Positions 1 through 8,537 of a stretch of DNA of 64,000 nt are shown here, piece after piece. The notes under the pieces are model-generated. The model saw only the letters and a list, made by a program, of their open reading frames with translations, was not told the DNA's origin and made no database searches. Positions within the stretch are counted from its first letter, which is position 1. Each line of letters opens with the position of its first letter. Position numbers and translations under genes: made by a program. Origin of the DNA: Bacteroidales bacterium (GTDB lineage: Bacteria; Bacteroidota; Bacteroidia; Bacteroidales; UBA932); the NCBI GenBank assembly GCA_017454265.1, contig JAFTDJ010000038.1, forward strand, positions 124,001-188,000, read 5' to 3'.

Positions 1-782
1 TCGGCTTCGCCACGCGTAAGGAAAATCAAAAGATTTACGACAGGTTCCGTGCAGCTTGTGATCAGTTCTATGGCCGTAAGCGTGATTATTATGCCGGTTT
101 TAAAGATTCCATGAACGCCAACCTGGACAAGAAAATGGCCATCATAGAAAAAGCCGAGGCTCTCAAAACCAGCACCGAATGGAAGAAGGCAACCGACCAG
201 TTTATTGAACTCCAAAAGGAATGGAAAGAAATAGGTGCAGTGCCTCGCAAGAAGAGTGAACAGATATGGAAGCGTTTTCGCGCCGCCTGCGATGAATTCT
301 TTGCAGAAAGAGACAAGAACGCGAGGCCCGAAAACGATTTCTATGGTAATCTTAAAGCCAAAAAGCAGATTATCGATGAGATTAAAGCCTATGTTCCCGT
401 TGATGACGAAACTGCAAATGCCGAGGCTTTGGCAGCATTCAATGCACGTTGGCAGGCAATCGGCCATGTACCTTTCAAGGAGAAGGATACCGTGAATGAT
501 GCCTATCGTTCTGCAATACGGGAGAAGTTCCCCGCTCGTCAGGGGACTCTTCGCAACACTCCCAGGTCCACCCGTGCGCCCAAGAGCGAAAAGGATCTTC
601 TTATGGATAAGTATCGCGCTCTCCAGCAGGATGTTACCACTTATGAGAATAACATAGGGTTCTTCTCCGCCTCCAAGAACTCCGAGCCGCTCATTAAACA
701 AATGCAGGAGCGGATAGAGCAAGCCAAGGCTGAACTTAAGGAGCTTGAGCAGAAGATTCGGGAAACAGAGGAGGACGCCTGA
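1..782 (+). CDS. DUF349 domain protein, 5' end missing
   Basis: The reading frame is open from base 3 to the TGA at 780-782, so about 259 C-terminal residues are visible and the start lies before the window. The protein is highly charged and helical and is built of repeats of about 70 residues with the pattern W-x(n)-F-x(5)-F-F/Y followed by R/K-rich helices, typical of DUF349. At least three copies can be seen: one ending near base 100, one around bases 180-310 and one around 390-510. The last 60 residues form a Leu/Glu/Lys-rich coiled coil. No signal peptide is visible because the N-terminus is absent. DUF349 proteins are widespread in Bacteroidota and their role is unknown. The stop codon overlaps the start of yidC by one base (TGATG), so the two are probably co-translated. 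Confidence 0.85.
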   Translation, partial: GFATRKENQKIYDRFRAACDQFYGRKRDYYAGFKDSMNANLDKKMAIIEKAEALKTSTEWKKATDQFIELQKEWKEIGAVPRKKSEQIWKRFRAACDEFFAERDKNARPENDFYGNLKAKKQIIDEIKAYVPVDDETANAEALAAFNARWQAIGHVPFKEKDTVNDAYRSAIREKFPARQGTLRNTPRSTRAPKSEKDLLMDKYRALQQDVTTYENNIGFFSASKNSEPLIKQMQERIEQAKAELKELEQKIRETEEDA

Positions 783-2620
783 TGGACAAGAATTCAATTA
801 TAGGCTTTGTACTAATTGCCCTTATTCTCTTCGGCTTTACGTTTTTCGAGTCCAGTCAGTCCCGAAAAAGGAACGAGCAGCAGCGCCAGTTGGATTCAAT
901 CGCTCTGGCCAACATGCCGGTTGACACCAATTCCGTCGCGGCAGCCGTGATACCGGAGCTTGTTCAAGCTGATTCCGCCGAGAATGATCAGGCTATATAT
1001 TCCGACAGTATGCTGGAGGCCGCACATGGGGCTGAAGGGGAAATCATTACGCTTGAAAACGAACTCGTAAAGCTTGAGTTTACCTCCAGAGGAGCACAGC
1101 CTTACAGCGCCAAGCTGAAGAAATACTCCAGCTATGGCGGAAATGAACTTTTCCTCTTCAAGGGCGGGGATGCAGAATATGCAGTGAGCATTTACGCAGG
1201 TCAGTACATTCGCACAACCGATTTCAATTTCTCGGTTTCCGAGCATAGCGACAGCACTGTTACCTTCCGTCTGCCTTTCCAAAGCGGAGGATATATAGAG
1301 CAGAGCTACGTATTGCAGAAAGATGGCTATAAGGTTGACAATCTTCTGTCTTTCGTCGGGATGCAAAACGTGATTCCCCGCAACGTGGGTTCATACGATA
1401 TTGATTTCAACGTAACCGTTCCCCGTATGGAAAAAGGTTACAAGAACGAGTCCCAATACTCAAAACTGGATTATTATTTCGATGGTGACAAGAAACCTTC
1501 CGAGATAGGACGCGGGCGCTCGGCGTCAAAGAGCATCGGTTCCCGTCTGAGCTGGTTCGCGTTCCAGCAGCAGTTCTTCTCCGCCATCATGTGCGCCCCC
1601 CAGGAATTTGCCAACGGCGAGGTTTCGGTGAAGTTCGTTCCTGAAAATGACCCATCCCACAACCTCATGCAGTGCAGCGCCCGTATGCGCGCCGACTTCC
1701 GTCCGGCGGAGAGCGTTGCTGTGCCCTATGAGTTTTACTTCGGTCCCAACCACTTCAATACCTTGAAGTCGTTCAACCGCAAGTATGAAAAGATCATTCC
1801 GCTCGGAGGCTCGCTCGTCGGTTGGTTTACAAGGTATGCGATTATACCGATGTTCAACTTCTTCAGCCGCTTTATAAGCAACTTCGGACTCATCATCCTG
1901 CTTATGACGCTGGTTATCAAGACCGTTGTCTTCCCGCTCACATACAAATCATACTCGTCGTCCGCAAAGATGCAGGTCCTCCGGCCCGAGATAGAGAAAA
2001 TCAACGCAAAATATCCCAAGCAGGAAGATGCAATGAAGAAGCAGCAGGCCACGATGGATTTGTACAAACGGGCCGGAGTGAACACTATGGGAGGATGCCT
2101 GCCAACCTTGCTTACGTTCCCTATACTTTGGGCGATGTTCCGCTTCTTCCCGGCTTCCATCGAACTTCGGCAGCAGCCGTTCCTGTGGTGCGACGACCTC
2201 AGCGCTTACGATTCTATTCTGGACTACGGTGTCCGTATCCCCATCCTTGGAGACCACTTGTCTTTATTCGCCCTGCTGATGGCAGTAGTGATGTGGCTCT
2301 ATGCAAAGATGACTACGGCCAACCAGGCGGCATCCAACGATCCCACGGCTTCGTCCATGAAGTTTATGACCCTATGGATGATGCCTATTATGATGTTCTT
2401 CATCTGTAACAACCTTTCTGCCGCATTGAGCTATTACTATCTGCTTTCCCAGTTGATAGCGATTATACAGACCTGGGTCATCAAGAAGTTCTTTGTGCAC
2501 CCTGAGCAGATCATGGCAAAGCTTAAAGCGTCCGAAGGCAAGCCTCTGCCAAAGTCAAAGTGGCAGCAGAGGCTGGAGGCCGCCCAGAAGATGCAGGAGC
2601 AGCAGAATAAACGCCGTTAA
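782..2620 (+). CDS. yidC: Membrane protein insertase YidC
   Basis: This 612-residue protein inserts and folds inner-membrane proteins, alone or with SecYEG. Residues 5-23 form the N-terminal membrane anchor. They are followed by a periplasmic beta-domain (about 80-340) and a C-terminal 60KD_IMP core with hydrophobic segments near 350-385, 440-460, 490-510 and 530-560. A basic tail ends in KRR. Length and domain order fit Gram-negative YidC of Bacteroidota. The ATG overlaps the stop of the DUF349 gene by one base. The next start, a small ORF, lies 9 bases downstream, so transcription probably continues. Confidence 0.97.
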   Translation: MDKNSIIGFVLIALILFGFTFFESSQSRKRNEQQRQLDSIALANMPVDTNSVAAAVIPELVQADSAENDQAIYSDSMLEAAHGAEGEIITLENELVKLEFTSRGAQPYSAKLKKYSSYGGNELFLFKGGDAEYAVSIYAGQYIRTTDFNFSVSEHSDSTVTFRLPFQSGGYIEQSYVLQKDGYKVDNLLSFVGMQNVIPRNVGSYDIDFNVTVPRMEKGYKNESQYSKLDYYFDGDKKPSEIGRGRSASKSIGSRLSWFAFQQQFFSAIMCAPQEFANGEVSVKFVPENDPSHNLMQCSARMRADFRPAESVAVPYEFYFGPNHFNTLKSFNRKYEKIIPLGGSLVGWFTRYAIIPMFNFFSRFISNFGLIILLMTLVIKTVVFPLTYKSYSSSAKMQVLRPEIEKINAKYPKQEDAMKKQQATMDLYKRAGVNTMGGCLPTLLTFPILWAMFRFFPASIELRQQPFLWCDDLSAYDSILDYGVRIPILGDHLSLFALLMAVVMWLYAKMTTANQAASNDPTASSMKFMTLWMMPIMMFFICNNLSAALSYYYLLSQLIAIIQTWVIKKFFVHPEQIMAKLKASEGKPLPKSKWQQRLEAAQKMQEQQNKRR

Positions 2621-2629
2621 TGCAACAAT

Positions 2630-2767
2630 ATGGACAAGCATAAGTATTTGGTTCCGCAAACTGAATGGATCTCGGCAGACGAGAGAGACTTGCTTGCAAG
2701 CAGCATCTCGGATGGAGACCCTATCGTAGGACCGTCGTGGGTGGAGGGCGACTATTATTATGAATAA
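2630..2767 (+). CDS. Small 45-residue protein of unknown function overlapping the peptidase gene
   Basis: An ATG at 2630, 9 bases after yidC, opens a 45-residue frame that ends at the TAA at 2765-2767, 8 bases inside the next gene. It begins MDKHKYLVPQTEW, continues with a Leu/Ala/Ser segment (DLLASSIS) and ends in an acidic, Gly/Tyr-rich tail (EGDYYYE). From memory, this layout (K-Y-x-x-P-x-T/E near the N-terminus, a short hydrophobic stretch, then a charged tail) is frequent in small Bacteroidales proteins encoded beside secreted lipoproteins; their function is unknown. It has no signal peptide or transmembrane helix. The overlap with the M64 gene suggests translational coupling. That it is translated is inferred from position and composition. 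Confidence 0.6.
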   Translation: MDKHKYLVPQTEWISADERDLLASSISDGDPIVGPSWVEGDYYYE

Positions 2768-4823
2768 GAAATGTTATCTTGCGTTAGCAAGCCTTACCCT
2801 CCTTGGCGCCTGCTCGACAAATATCGAAGTGGAGTCCGCCGTCGTGTCGGAAGATATCCTTGATGTTCCTGTCATTACGGCCATTCTGGAGAGCGACGCT
2901 TCCGAGACCAGGACTTCCTTTGAATTCTCGGATTATCGCCTCAAGGCCAGTTGGTCTGCAGGAGATGCGATTGCGGTGGTGCCTTATGGTTATTACCACA
3001 CATACGCTGGCATTTATACACTTCCCGACGGCGGCGGAACCTCAGCCGACTTTGTACAGACCAAGGCAGTGGGGGCCAATGCAAGCTATTATTATGCATT
3101 CTACCCTGGAGACAAGGTCAAGAGCTTTGCCCAGCTTCCCAAAATGAGCCTTGAAGGCCAGGTGCAGAGCAAGGACGCCCCTATGGCGCATCTGTCCGAT
3201 TACTTCCTGATGTACAAGCAGGTAAGCAACTACAGTACCATTGACTTCAGCGACGCCGTAAAGACAGCATGTATGAGGGTGAATCTCAGCGGAATGACAT
3301 TCAACAATCCGACCAAAGTCTCCGTCAGGCTCATTGGCGGCGATAACTTTTGCATGAATTGCCGGTATCCATCTTCTTATTCCTACATGAATGATGATGA
3401 GCCCAGTGAGTTCAAGACATCCAAGACCATTACTGTCTCTCTGGAAGGATACGGTTCGGAAACTGAATTACAGGCCTGGATTGCCATGTCCAATCTGGAC
3501 GTGAAGTTGTCTTCCGGAGATAAAGTCCGTGTATCTGTACAATGTTCAGACGGATTGTGGTACAGCGACATAGACATCAACTCCAACCTTACGCTTTCTG
3601 CAGGTCATTGCCACAGCATTACCGCTGACGATAATTGGAAGCTCAGTACCGCAGACTACACAGAATATGACTTCGACGGGGAAGTCGTCACCCTTCAGGA
3701 GAACGGAACCGGACTTGACCTGGTTCTCATGGGAGACGGCTTTATTGCAGCCGATTTCGACGGAGGTAATTCAAGTACCTATATGGGCATCATGAGCCAC
3801 GCAGCGGATGTTTTCTTTGCTGTACAGCCATACACTTATCTCAGACAGTTCTTTAACGTATATGTTGTTAAAGTGGTGTCTCCGGAAAGGACTAATGCCG
3901 AGGTTACAGGTGCCAACGGTGCCAGGAATACCGGTTCAGACACCAAATTAAGCGTGTTCTTTACCCCCTATACCACCTCGGTCAGCGGAGACAAGGACGC
4001 AGTATTGGAATATGCTTCCAAGGCCTTGTCTGCAGACCGCCTGGCCAATGCTACTGTGATAGTTATTGCCAATGCCGAATGCCGTTCCGGTACCTGCTGG
4101 AATTATTGGACAGGGGAGGCAGGCAATTACGACTACGGCCACTCAAATGCCATAGCATATTTCGGCAGGGGAACCAGCCCCACAGAAGGTGATGAACTGG
4201 TCCGTCATGAGGCCGGAGGTCACGGATTCGGGAAACTTGCCGATGAATATACCACAAGCAGCTATTATTCCAATCCTACCGGTGCGTGGAACGATTTGGC
4301 CGATGAGCATAATATGGGATTCTGGCGCAATACCGACCGCTTTGTTACCGAAGAATCTCATGCAAAATACGGCGACAGCTATCCCGTCACAACAAGCGCC
4401 AATGTATATTGGGCTGATTTGTTTGGCACCGTAAATAACTATGAATCAGATAATGTGGAGTCCCTCGGAGTCTTCCATGGCGGGAATGCCTTTTATCAAG
4501 ACTTCTGCCGTCCCACGGAAAATGGGGCGAAGAGCATAATGAACTGGAATACAGGCATCTTCAACGCGCCCAGCCGCCGGCAGATTCTCTATAGGGCCAA
4601 GTCACTTATGGGCGTTGCTGCCGGATCTTGGGGCAGTAATGCCGAACTGCAAGACTTCCTTGAATGGGACAGTACATATTTCCTGCCCAATTTATCCGGA
4701 TATCTTTCCAGCAGCGCTCCGGCTAAGGTTAAGACCAATATGGTGGAGCAATATGCGCAGCCCCTAGGTGCACCTCAATTGGTCTTCGGACATTGGGAAG
4801 GGATACGTTTTGTAGAAGAATAA
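2760..4823 (+). CDS. Secreted M64-family zinc metallopeptidase lipoprotein
   Basis: The 687-residue protein starts with a lipoprotein signal (LLGAC, lipidated Cys18), so it should sit in the outer membrane or on the surface. The N-terminal 300 residues look like the fimbrillin-like/M64_N beta domain found on Bacteroidales lipoproteins. The catalytic domain follows, with HEAGGH at 483-488 and a downstream LADEY at 493-497. This fits the HExxH...DEY zinc signature of peptidase family M64, named for a Clostridium ramosum IgA protease. Bacteroidetes members are common and their substrates are mostly unknown, so IgA cleavage should not be assumed. The start overlaps the small upstream ORF by 8 bases and the stop overlaps yggS by one. 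Confidence 0.88.
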   Translation: MNKKCYLALASLTLLGACSTNIEVESAVVSEDILDVPVITAILESDASETRTSFEFSDYRLKASWSAGDAIAVVPYGYYHTYAGIYTLPDGGGTSADFVQTKAVGANASYYYAFYPGDKVKSFAQLPKMSLEGQVQSKDAPMAHLSDYFLMYKQVSNYSTIDFSDAVKTACMRVNLSGMTFNNPTKVSVRLIGGDNFCMNCRYPSSYSYMNDDEPSEFKTSKTITVSLEGYGSETELQAWIAMSNLDVKLSSGDKVRVSVQCSDGLWYSDIDINSNLTLSAGHCHSITADDNWKLSTADYTEYDFDGEVVTLQENGTGLDLVLMGDGFIAADFDGGNSSTYMGIMSHAADVFFAVQPYTYLRQFFNVYVVKVVSPERTNAEVTGANGARNTGSDTKLSVFFTPYTTSVSGDKDAVLEYASKALSADRLANATVIVIANAECRSGTCWNYWTGEAGNYDYGHSNAIAYFGRGTSPTEGDELVRHEAGGHGFGKLADEYTTSSYYSNPTGAWNDLADEHNMGFWRNTDRFVTEESHAKYGDSYPVTTSANVYWADLFGTVNNYESDNVESLGVFHGGNAFYQDFCRPTENGAKSIMNWNTGIFNAPSRRQILYRAKSLMGVAAGSWGSNAELQDFLEWDSTYFLPNLSGYLSSSAPAKVKTNMVEQYAQPLGAPQLVFGHWEGIRFVEE

Positions 4824-5485
4824 TGAGCATTCAGGAAAGCATCTCATCAATCGTCAAAGAACTGCCATCAGGGGTAAAACTGGTGGCAGTTTCCAAATTC
4901 CATCCTTTGGAAGCAATAGAAGAAGCTTTGGCTGCCGGCCAGTATGCGTTTGGGGAGAACCGCCCTCAGGAGTTTGAAAAGAAGGCCATGGCATTGCAGG
5001 GTCGGGGGATAGAATGGCATTTCATTGGGCATCTTCAGACAAATAAACTGAAAATGGTGTTGCCATATGCCGACTTGGTGCAGTCTGTCGACTCTCTTCA
5101 CTTGCTGGACGCCATAAACGACTGGGGAAAACGAAACGGACGCTGCGTGTCTGTACTGCTTGAACTGCATGTAGCCACTGAAGAAAGCAAGCAGGGCTTC
5201 TACGAAGAGGAAATTCTGGATATTATGTTCCGGGCCTCATCTTTTGCCAACGTACGGTTCTGCGGTCTTATGGGGATGGCGACCAATACTGATGACGAGC
5301 TTACCGTCCGTGCAGATTTCGAGCGGATTAATGCATTTTACAACTATCTTAGGGACCTGTTTCCGGAATATGATGATTTCCGGGAACTGTCCATAGGAAT
5401 GTCCGGAGACTGGCGGATAGCTATGGAATACGGGGCAACCATAGTCCGCATAGGGACAGCCATCTTCGGAGAAAGGGAATATTAG
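4823..5485 (+). CDS. yggS: YggS-family PLP homeostasis protein
   Basis: This 220-residue protein belongs to the YggS/PLPHP family, single-domain TIM-barrel proteins that bind pyridoxal phosphate and buffer PLP and amino-acid pools without a known catalytic reaction. The PLP lysine is Lys25 in VAVSKFHP, and ENRPQEF and FIGHLQTNK follow as in the family. The C-terminal LSIGMSGDW motif is the phosphate-binding site. The ATG at 4823 is preferred over an upstream in-frame start at 4793, because 4793 lies inside the peptidase gene and adds a non-homologous tail. It overlaps the peptidase stop by one base and converges with rmlC, overlapping by four bases. Confidence 0.93.
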   Translation: MSIQESISSIVKELPSGVKLVAVSKFHPLEAIEEALAAGQYAFGENRPQEFEKKAMALQGRGIEWHFIGHLQTNKLKMVLPYADLVQSVDSLHLLDAINDWGKRNGRCVSVLLELHVATEESKQGFYEEEILDIMFRASSFANVRFCGLMGMATNTDDELTVRADFERINAFYNYLRDLFPEYDDFRELSIGMSGDWRIAMEYGATIVRIGTAIFGEREY

Positions 5486-6030
5486 ATTGCGTCTTCCGGA
5501 GTAATGCGACGCCGTCCGAGGTCTTTTGCAGACAGAATCATCGCGTCGTGCGGAACGCCCCAGTCTATATTCAGCGAAGGGTCTGTGAGCAAGAACCCGT
5601 CATCTGCCTCGGGATGGTAGAATTCGTCGCATTTGTACTGAAACACTGCGTGGTCGCCCAGTACGGAAAAGCCGTGGGCAAATCCCTTGGGGATGAAGAA
5701 CATACGCTTGTTGTTTCCGCTCAGTTCTACGCTTACGTGCTGCATAAAGGTAGGGGAGTCCCTCCTTATATCAACAGCGACATCAAGGACTCTTCCACTT
5801 ACACAGCGGACGAGTTTCGCCTGAGTGTAAGGAGGCCTCTGGAAATGCAGGCCCCTTACTACTCCGTAACTGGAAAAGCTCTCGTTATCCTGCACAAAGC
5901 GCACTGGCCCAACCGCAGCATCGAAATCTTTCTGGGAATAGCTCTCAAAAAAGTATCCGCGTCCGTCTTCAAAAATCCTGGGCTCCAAAATCAGAAGACC
6001 TTCTATTGAAGTCTTAATAATATTCATCAT
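5482..6030 (-). CDS. rmlC: dTDP-4-dehydrorhamnose 3,5-epimerase
   Basis: The 182-residue protein matches RmlC, the cupin-fold enzyme that epimerises C3 and C5 of dTDP-4-keto-6-deoxyglucose on the way to dTDP-L-rhamnose for O-antigen or capsule. Visible family signatures are GRGYFFESY near residue 24, VRGLHFQRPP with the catalytic base His62, a DVAVDIRR strand and FIPKGFAHGF. Length is normal. Two adjacent ATG codons (6028-6030 and 6025-6027) could start it. The other rhamnose genes (rmlA, B, D) are not in this window. It overlaps the rarA stop by four bases, so it probably belongs to that transcript. Confidence 0.95.
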   Translation of the reverse strand: MMNIIKTSIEGLLILEPRIFEDGRGYFFESYSQKDFDAAVGPVRFVQDNESFSSYGVVRGLHFQRPPYTQAKLVRCVSGRVLDVAVDIRRDSPTFMQHVSVELSGNNKRMFFIPKGFAHGFSVLGDHAVFQYKCDEFYHPEADDGFLLTDPSLNIDWGVPHDAMILSAKDLGRRRITPEDAI

Positions 6031-7328
6031 TTACTGTAATACTTTGGCCAGCAGGCTTTAAGATATGCTTTGAGCCTGTCTTCCTGCTGATTGTCCTGAG
6101 GTCCGTAAAAGGTGCGTCCAGTCATGCTTTCAGGCATAAACTCCTGGTCAACGAAATTGCCGTCATAGTCGTGGGCATAACGGTAGCCGTCGGAATACCC
6201 AAGCTCTTTCATAAGCTTTGTAGGCGCGTTACGCAAATACAGCGGGACAGGCGCAGTCTTGTCTTCATCAACTGCAGACAGTGCACCGTCTATCGCCATA
6301 ATGGCAGAATTGCTCTTTGGCGATGAAGCCAGATATATGGCGCACTCGCTAAGAGGAATCCTGGCTTCGGGCATACCTATGGAGTGTACAATACGGAATG
6401 TCGAGTCTGCCAACAGCAAGGCATTGGGATTTGCAAGGCCTATATCCTCTGCCGCCAGGATACAGAGCCGGCGGGCAATGAAAAGCGGATCTTCACCGCC
6501 TGCGAGCATGCGCGCCATCCAATATACGGCGGCATTGGGGTCTGAGCCCCGCACGGACTTAATGAATGCTGAGATAATGTCGTAATGCATCTCCCCGTCC
6601 TTGTCGTAAACGGCCATATTTTCCTGAAGACAGTCATTTACGGTTTTGTTGTCGATAATGGTATGTCCGTTATTGTCGGTTGGAGCAGCATCTACAACTA
6701 TTTCAAGAATATTCAGAAGTTTCCTGGCATCGCCTCCGCTTTGTCGCAACAATGCGTCTGTCTCGGAAAGTTCGATGCTGCGGGATTTCAGGATGGGATC
6801 CTCATGCAAAGCGCGATCCAGCAGAAGCTTCAGGTCGGCAGCATCGAGCGGCTTGAGTACGAATACCTGACACCTTGACAAGAGGGGAGAGATGACCTCG
6901 AAAGAAGGGTTTTCCGTAGTCGCCCCAATGAGCACGACAGTGCCTGCTTCGACCGCGCCCAGAAGCGCATCCTGCTGCGCTTTGTTGAAACGGTGTATTT
7001 CGTCAATAAAAAGGATGGGAGAAGATGCAGAAGAAAACAGGGATTTGTTTTTAGCCTTGTCTATTACATCTCGCACGTCTTTTACACCGGAACTGACAGC
7101 AGACAGAGTGTAAAACTCCCGCCCTAAAGTACCTGCTATTATGCTGGCGAGCGTTGTCTTTCCAACACCGGGCGGCCCCCAGAGAATAAATGAAGAGAGG
7201 TTCCCGCTGTCTATCATATTTCGTAGAATGCACCCTTGTCCGACCAAGTGTTTTTGTCCTACATATTCGGACAGATTACGTGGACGCATCCTCTCAGGAA
7301 GCGGTATGCCCTGCAGTTCGTTACTCAT
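6027..7328 (-). CDS. rarA: Replication-associated recombination protein A (AAA+ ATPase)
   Basis: This 433-residue protein is RarA/MgsA, a clamp-loader-like AAA+ ATPase that acts at stalled replication forks. Walker A is GPPGVGKTT near residues 51-59, Walker B is LFIDEIHRF near 106, and sensor 1 is IGATTENPSF near 136. The C-terminal MgsA helical domain contains PNAAVYWMARML and NLLILAAEDIG-like segments and ends in typical basic residues. It is the middle gene of a minus-strand set: the GNAT-like gene ends one base upstream of its start and rmlC begins within its stop. Confidence 0.96.
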   Translation of the reverse strand: MSNELQGIPLPERMRPRNLSEYVGQKHLVGQGCILRNMIDSGNLSSFILWGPPGVGKTTLASIIAGTLGREFYTLSAVSSGVKDVRDVIDKAKNKSLFSSASSPILFIDEIHRFNKAQQDALLGAVEAGTVVLIGATTENPSFEVISPLLSRCQVFVLKPLDAADLKLLLDRALHEDPILKSRSIELSETDALLRQSGGDARKLLNILEIVVDAAPTDNNGHTIIDNKTVNDCLQENMAVYDKDGEMHYDIISAFIKSVRGSDPNAAVYWMARMLAGGEDPLFIARRLCILAAEDIGLANPNALLLADSTFRIVHSIGMPEARIPLSECAIYLASSPKSNSAIMAIDGALSAVDEDKTAPVPLYLRNAPTKLMKELGYSDGYRYAHDYDGNFVDQEFMPESMTGRTFYGPQDNQQEDRLKAYLKACWPKYYSK

Positions 7329-8462
7329 TTAATCCAGATCTTTTATGTAGGAGCGGCGACGTTTTACACACTCGTGCTCGAAGTCTTTCCACTGTCCCTG
7401 GTTCTTCAGGTTATCTTCAAGGACTGCGTTGGTTTCCGCCCATTTGACGCCCCACTTGTTGAATTTCTGGAACAAATCTGTAAAAAGAAGTGAATTGATA
7501 CCTGTATTCTGATAATCAGGCCTCACGCCCACCAGCAGCATCTCAACTCCTTCTTCGTGCTTGAGGTACATAGACTTGACCAAAGGCCACCATCCGAAAG
7601 GAAACAGATGTCCGCGGTTCTTCTGAAGGGCCCGGGCAATGGAAGGCATCGTGATGCCGAATGCTACCAGTTCATTCTTCTCGTTCTCCACCATGGATAA
7701 GTACCGGAGGTCCAGAATGCTCAGATAAAAATCGAGATATTTCTTGGCCATATGGTCTGGCAGAACGGTGAAATTGTACAAATCTTTGTAGCACTCGTTA
7801 ATGAGCCGGAATACTTTTTCTCCGTAGTTTTCAGACTTTACTATCTTGCGGGTAAGATGGCGCACATGTACGTTTGTGCGCTGCATAACGATGTTCGAGA
7901 CTCTGGTCAGACGGTCTGGAAGCTTCTCCGGGATAAACACTTTATATTCTATCCAGTCAGTATCCTTCCTGAACCCCATCCTTTCCATATGCTCGTTATA
8001 ATATGGATGGTTGTATATAAGCGCCATCGTGCTGAGCCGGTCATATCCGGCTACCAACATTCCTTCGGGGTCGAAGTCGGTGAAGCCAAGAGGCCCTACA
8101 ACTGAGTCCATTTTGTATTCACGGCCGAATGCATAGACCTTGTCCATCAGGGCGGATGAGACTTCGGGGTCGTCTATGAAATCGAACCATCCGAAGCGCA
8201 CCTCCTTATGATTCCACTGCTCGTTGGCTCTGAAGTTAACGATTGCCGCCACCCGTCCCACAGCCTTACCGTCTATATAGGCCATGTACAACGCGGATTT
8301 GCAAAACTCCTGGGCTGCGCCTTTTCTCTGGTCCAGGGTATCCAGCTGGTCGAATATCAGTGGTGGTACATAGTAGGGATTGTCTTTGTACAAGACTTCG
8401 GGAAAATCTACAAACTCCCGTAACTCCTTTCTGGAATTTACTTTTCTAATCTCTACAGGCAT
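7329..8462 (-). CDS. GNAT-like N-acetyltransferase-fold protein, substrate unknown
   Basis: A 377-residue cytoplasmic protein of a type I recognise as widely conserved in Bacteroidota. The N-terminal half carries a GNAT-like core (about 55-165), with AVGRVAAIVN as the beta4 strand and a GPLGFTDFDPEGMLV loop. A second GNAT-like region lies at about 205-365, with LLVGVRPDYQNTGINSLLF resembling the acetyl-CoA-binding R/Q-x-x-G-x-G/A segment. The substrate is unknown and I do not assign one. It directly precedes rarA and diverges from the outer-membrane protein pair at 8538. Confidence 0.75.
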   Translation of the reverse strand: MPVEIRKVNSRKELREFVDFPEVLYKDNPYYVPPLIFDQLDTLDQRKGAAQEFCKSALYMAYIDGKAVGRVAAIVNFRANEQWNHKEVRFGWFDFIDDPEVSSALMDKVYAFGREYKMDSVVGPLGFTDFDPEGMLVAGYDRLSTMALIYNHPYYNEHMERMGFRKDTDWIEYKVFIPEKLPDRLTRVSNIVMQRTNVHVRHLTRKIVKSENYGEKVFRLINECYKDLYNFTVLPDHMAKKYLDFYLSILDLRYLSMVENEKNELVAFGITMPSIARALQKNRGHLFPFGWWPLVKSMYLKHEEGVEMLLVGVRPDYQNTGINSLLFTDLFQKFNKWGVKWAETNAVLEDNLKNQGQWKDFEHECVKRRRSYIKDLD

Positions 8463-8502
8463 AGGTTATCTGTTGTAATAGTTTGCTAAGTTAGTTTTTT
8501 TA

Positions 8503-8533
8503 TTGGAAATAATCAAAGATTTAGCTACCTTCG
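8503..8533 (+). promoter_or_regulatory. Putative Bacteroides-type promoter with almost no leader
   Basis: TTG at 8503-8505, 20 bases, then TACCTTCG at 8526-8533, one base from the TAnnTTTG consensus. Only four bases separate it from the ATG at 8538, so the transcript would begin at or near the start codon. Confidence 0.5.
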
Positions 8534-8537
8534 TGAT

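Noticed and set aside
896..1366. A 156-codon open frame on the minus strand opposite yidC
   Set aside because: It lies entirely within a well-conserved gene, lacks domain signals and has the composition of an antisense shadow.
1822..2409. A 195-codon frame on the plus strand inside yidC
   Set aside because: It is another frame of the conserved membrane domain; no family match or start signal.
4206..4250. Calling the M64 protein an IgA protease
   Set aside because: The zinc motif shows the family, but the family name comes from one member and gives no evidence for this substrate.
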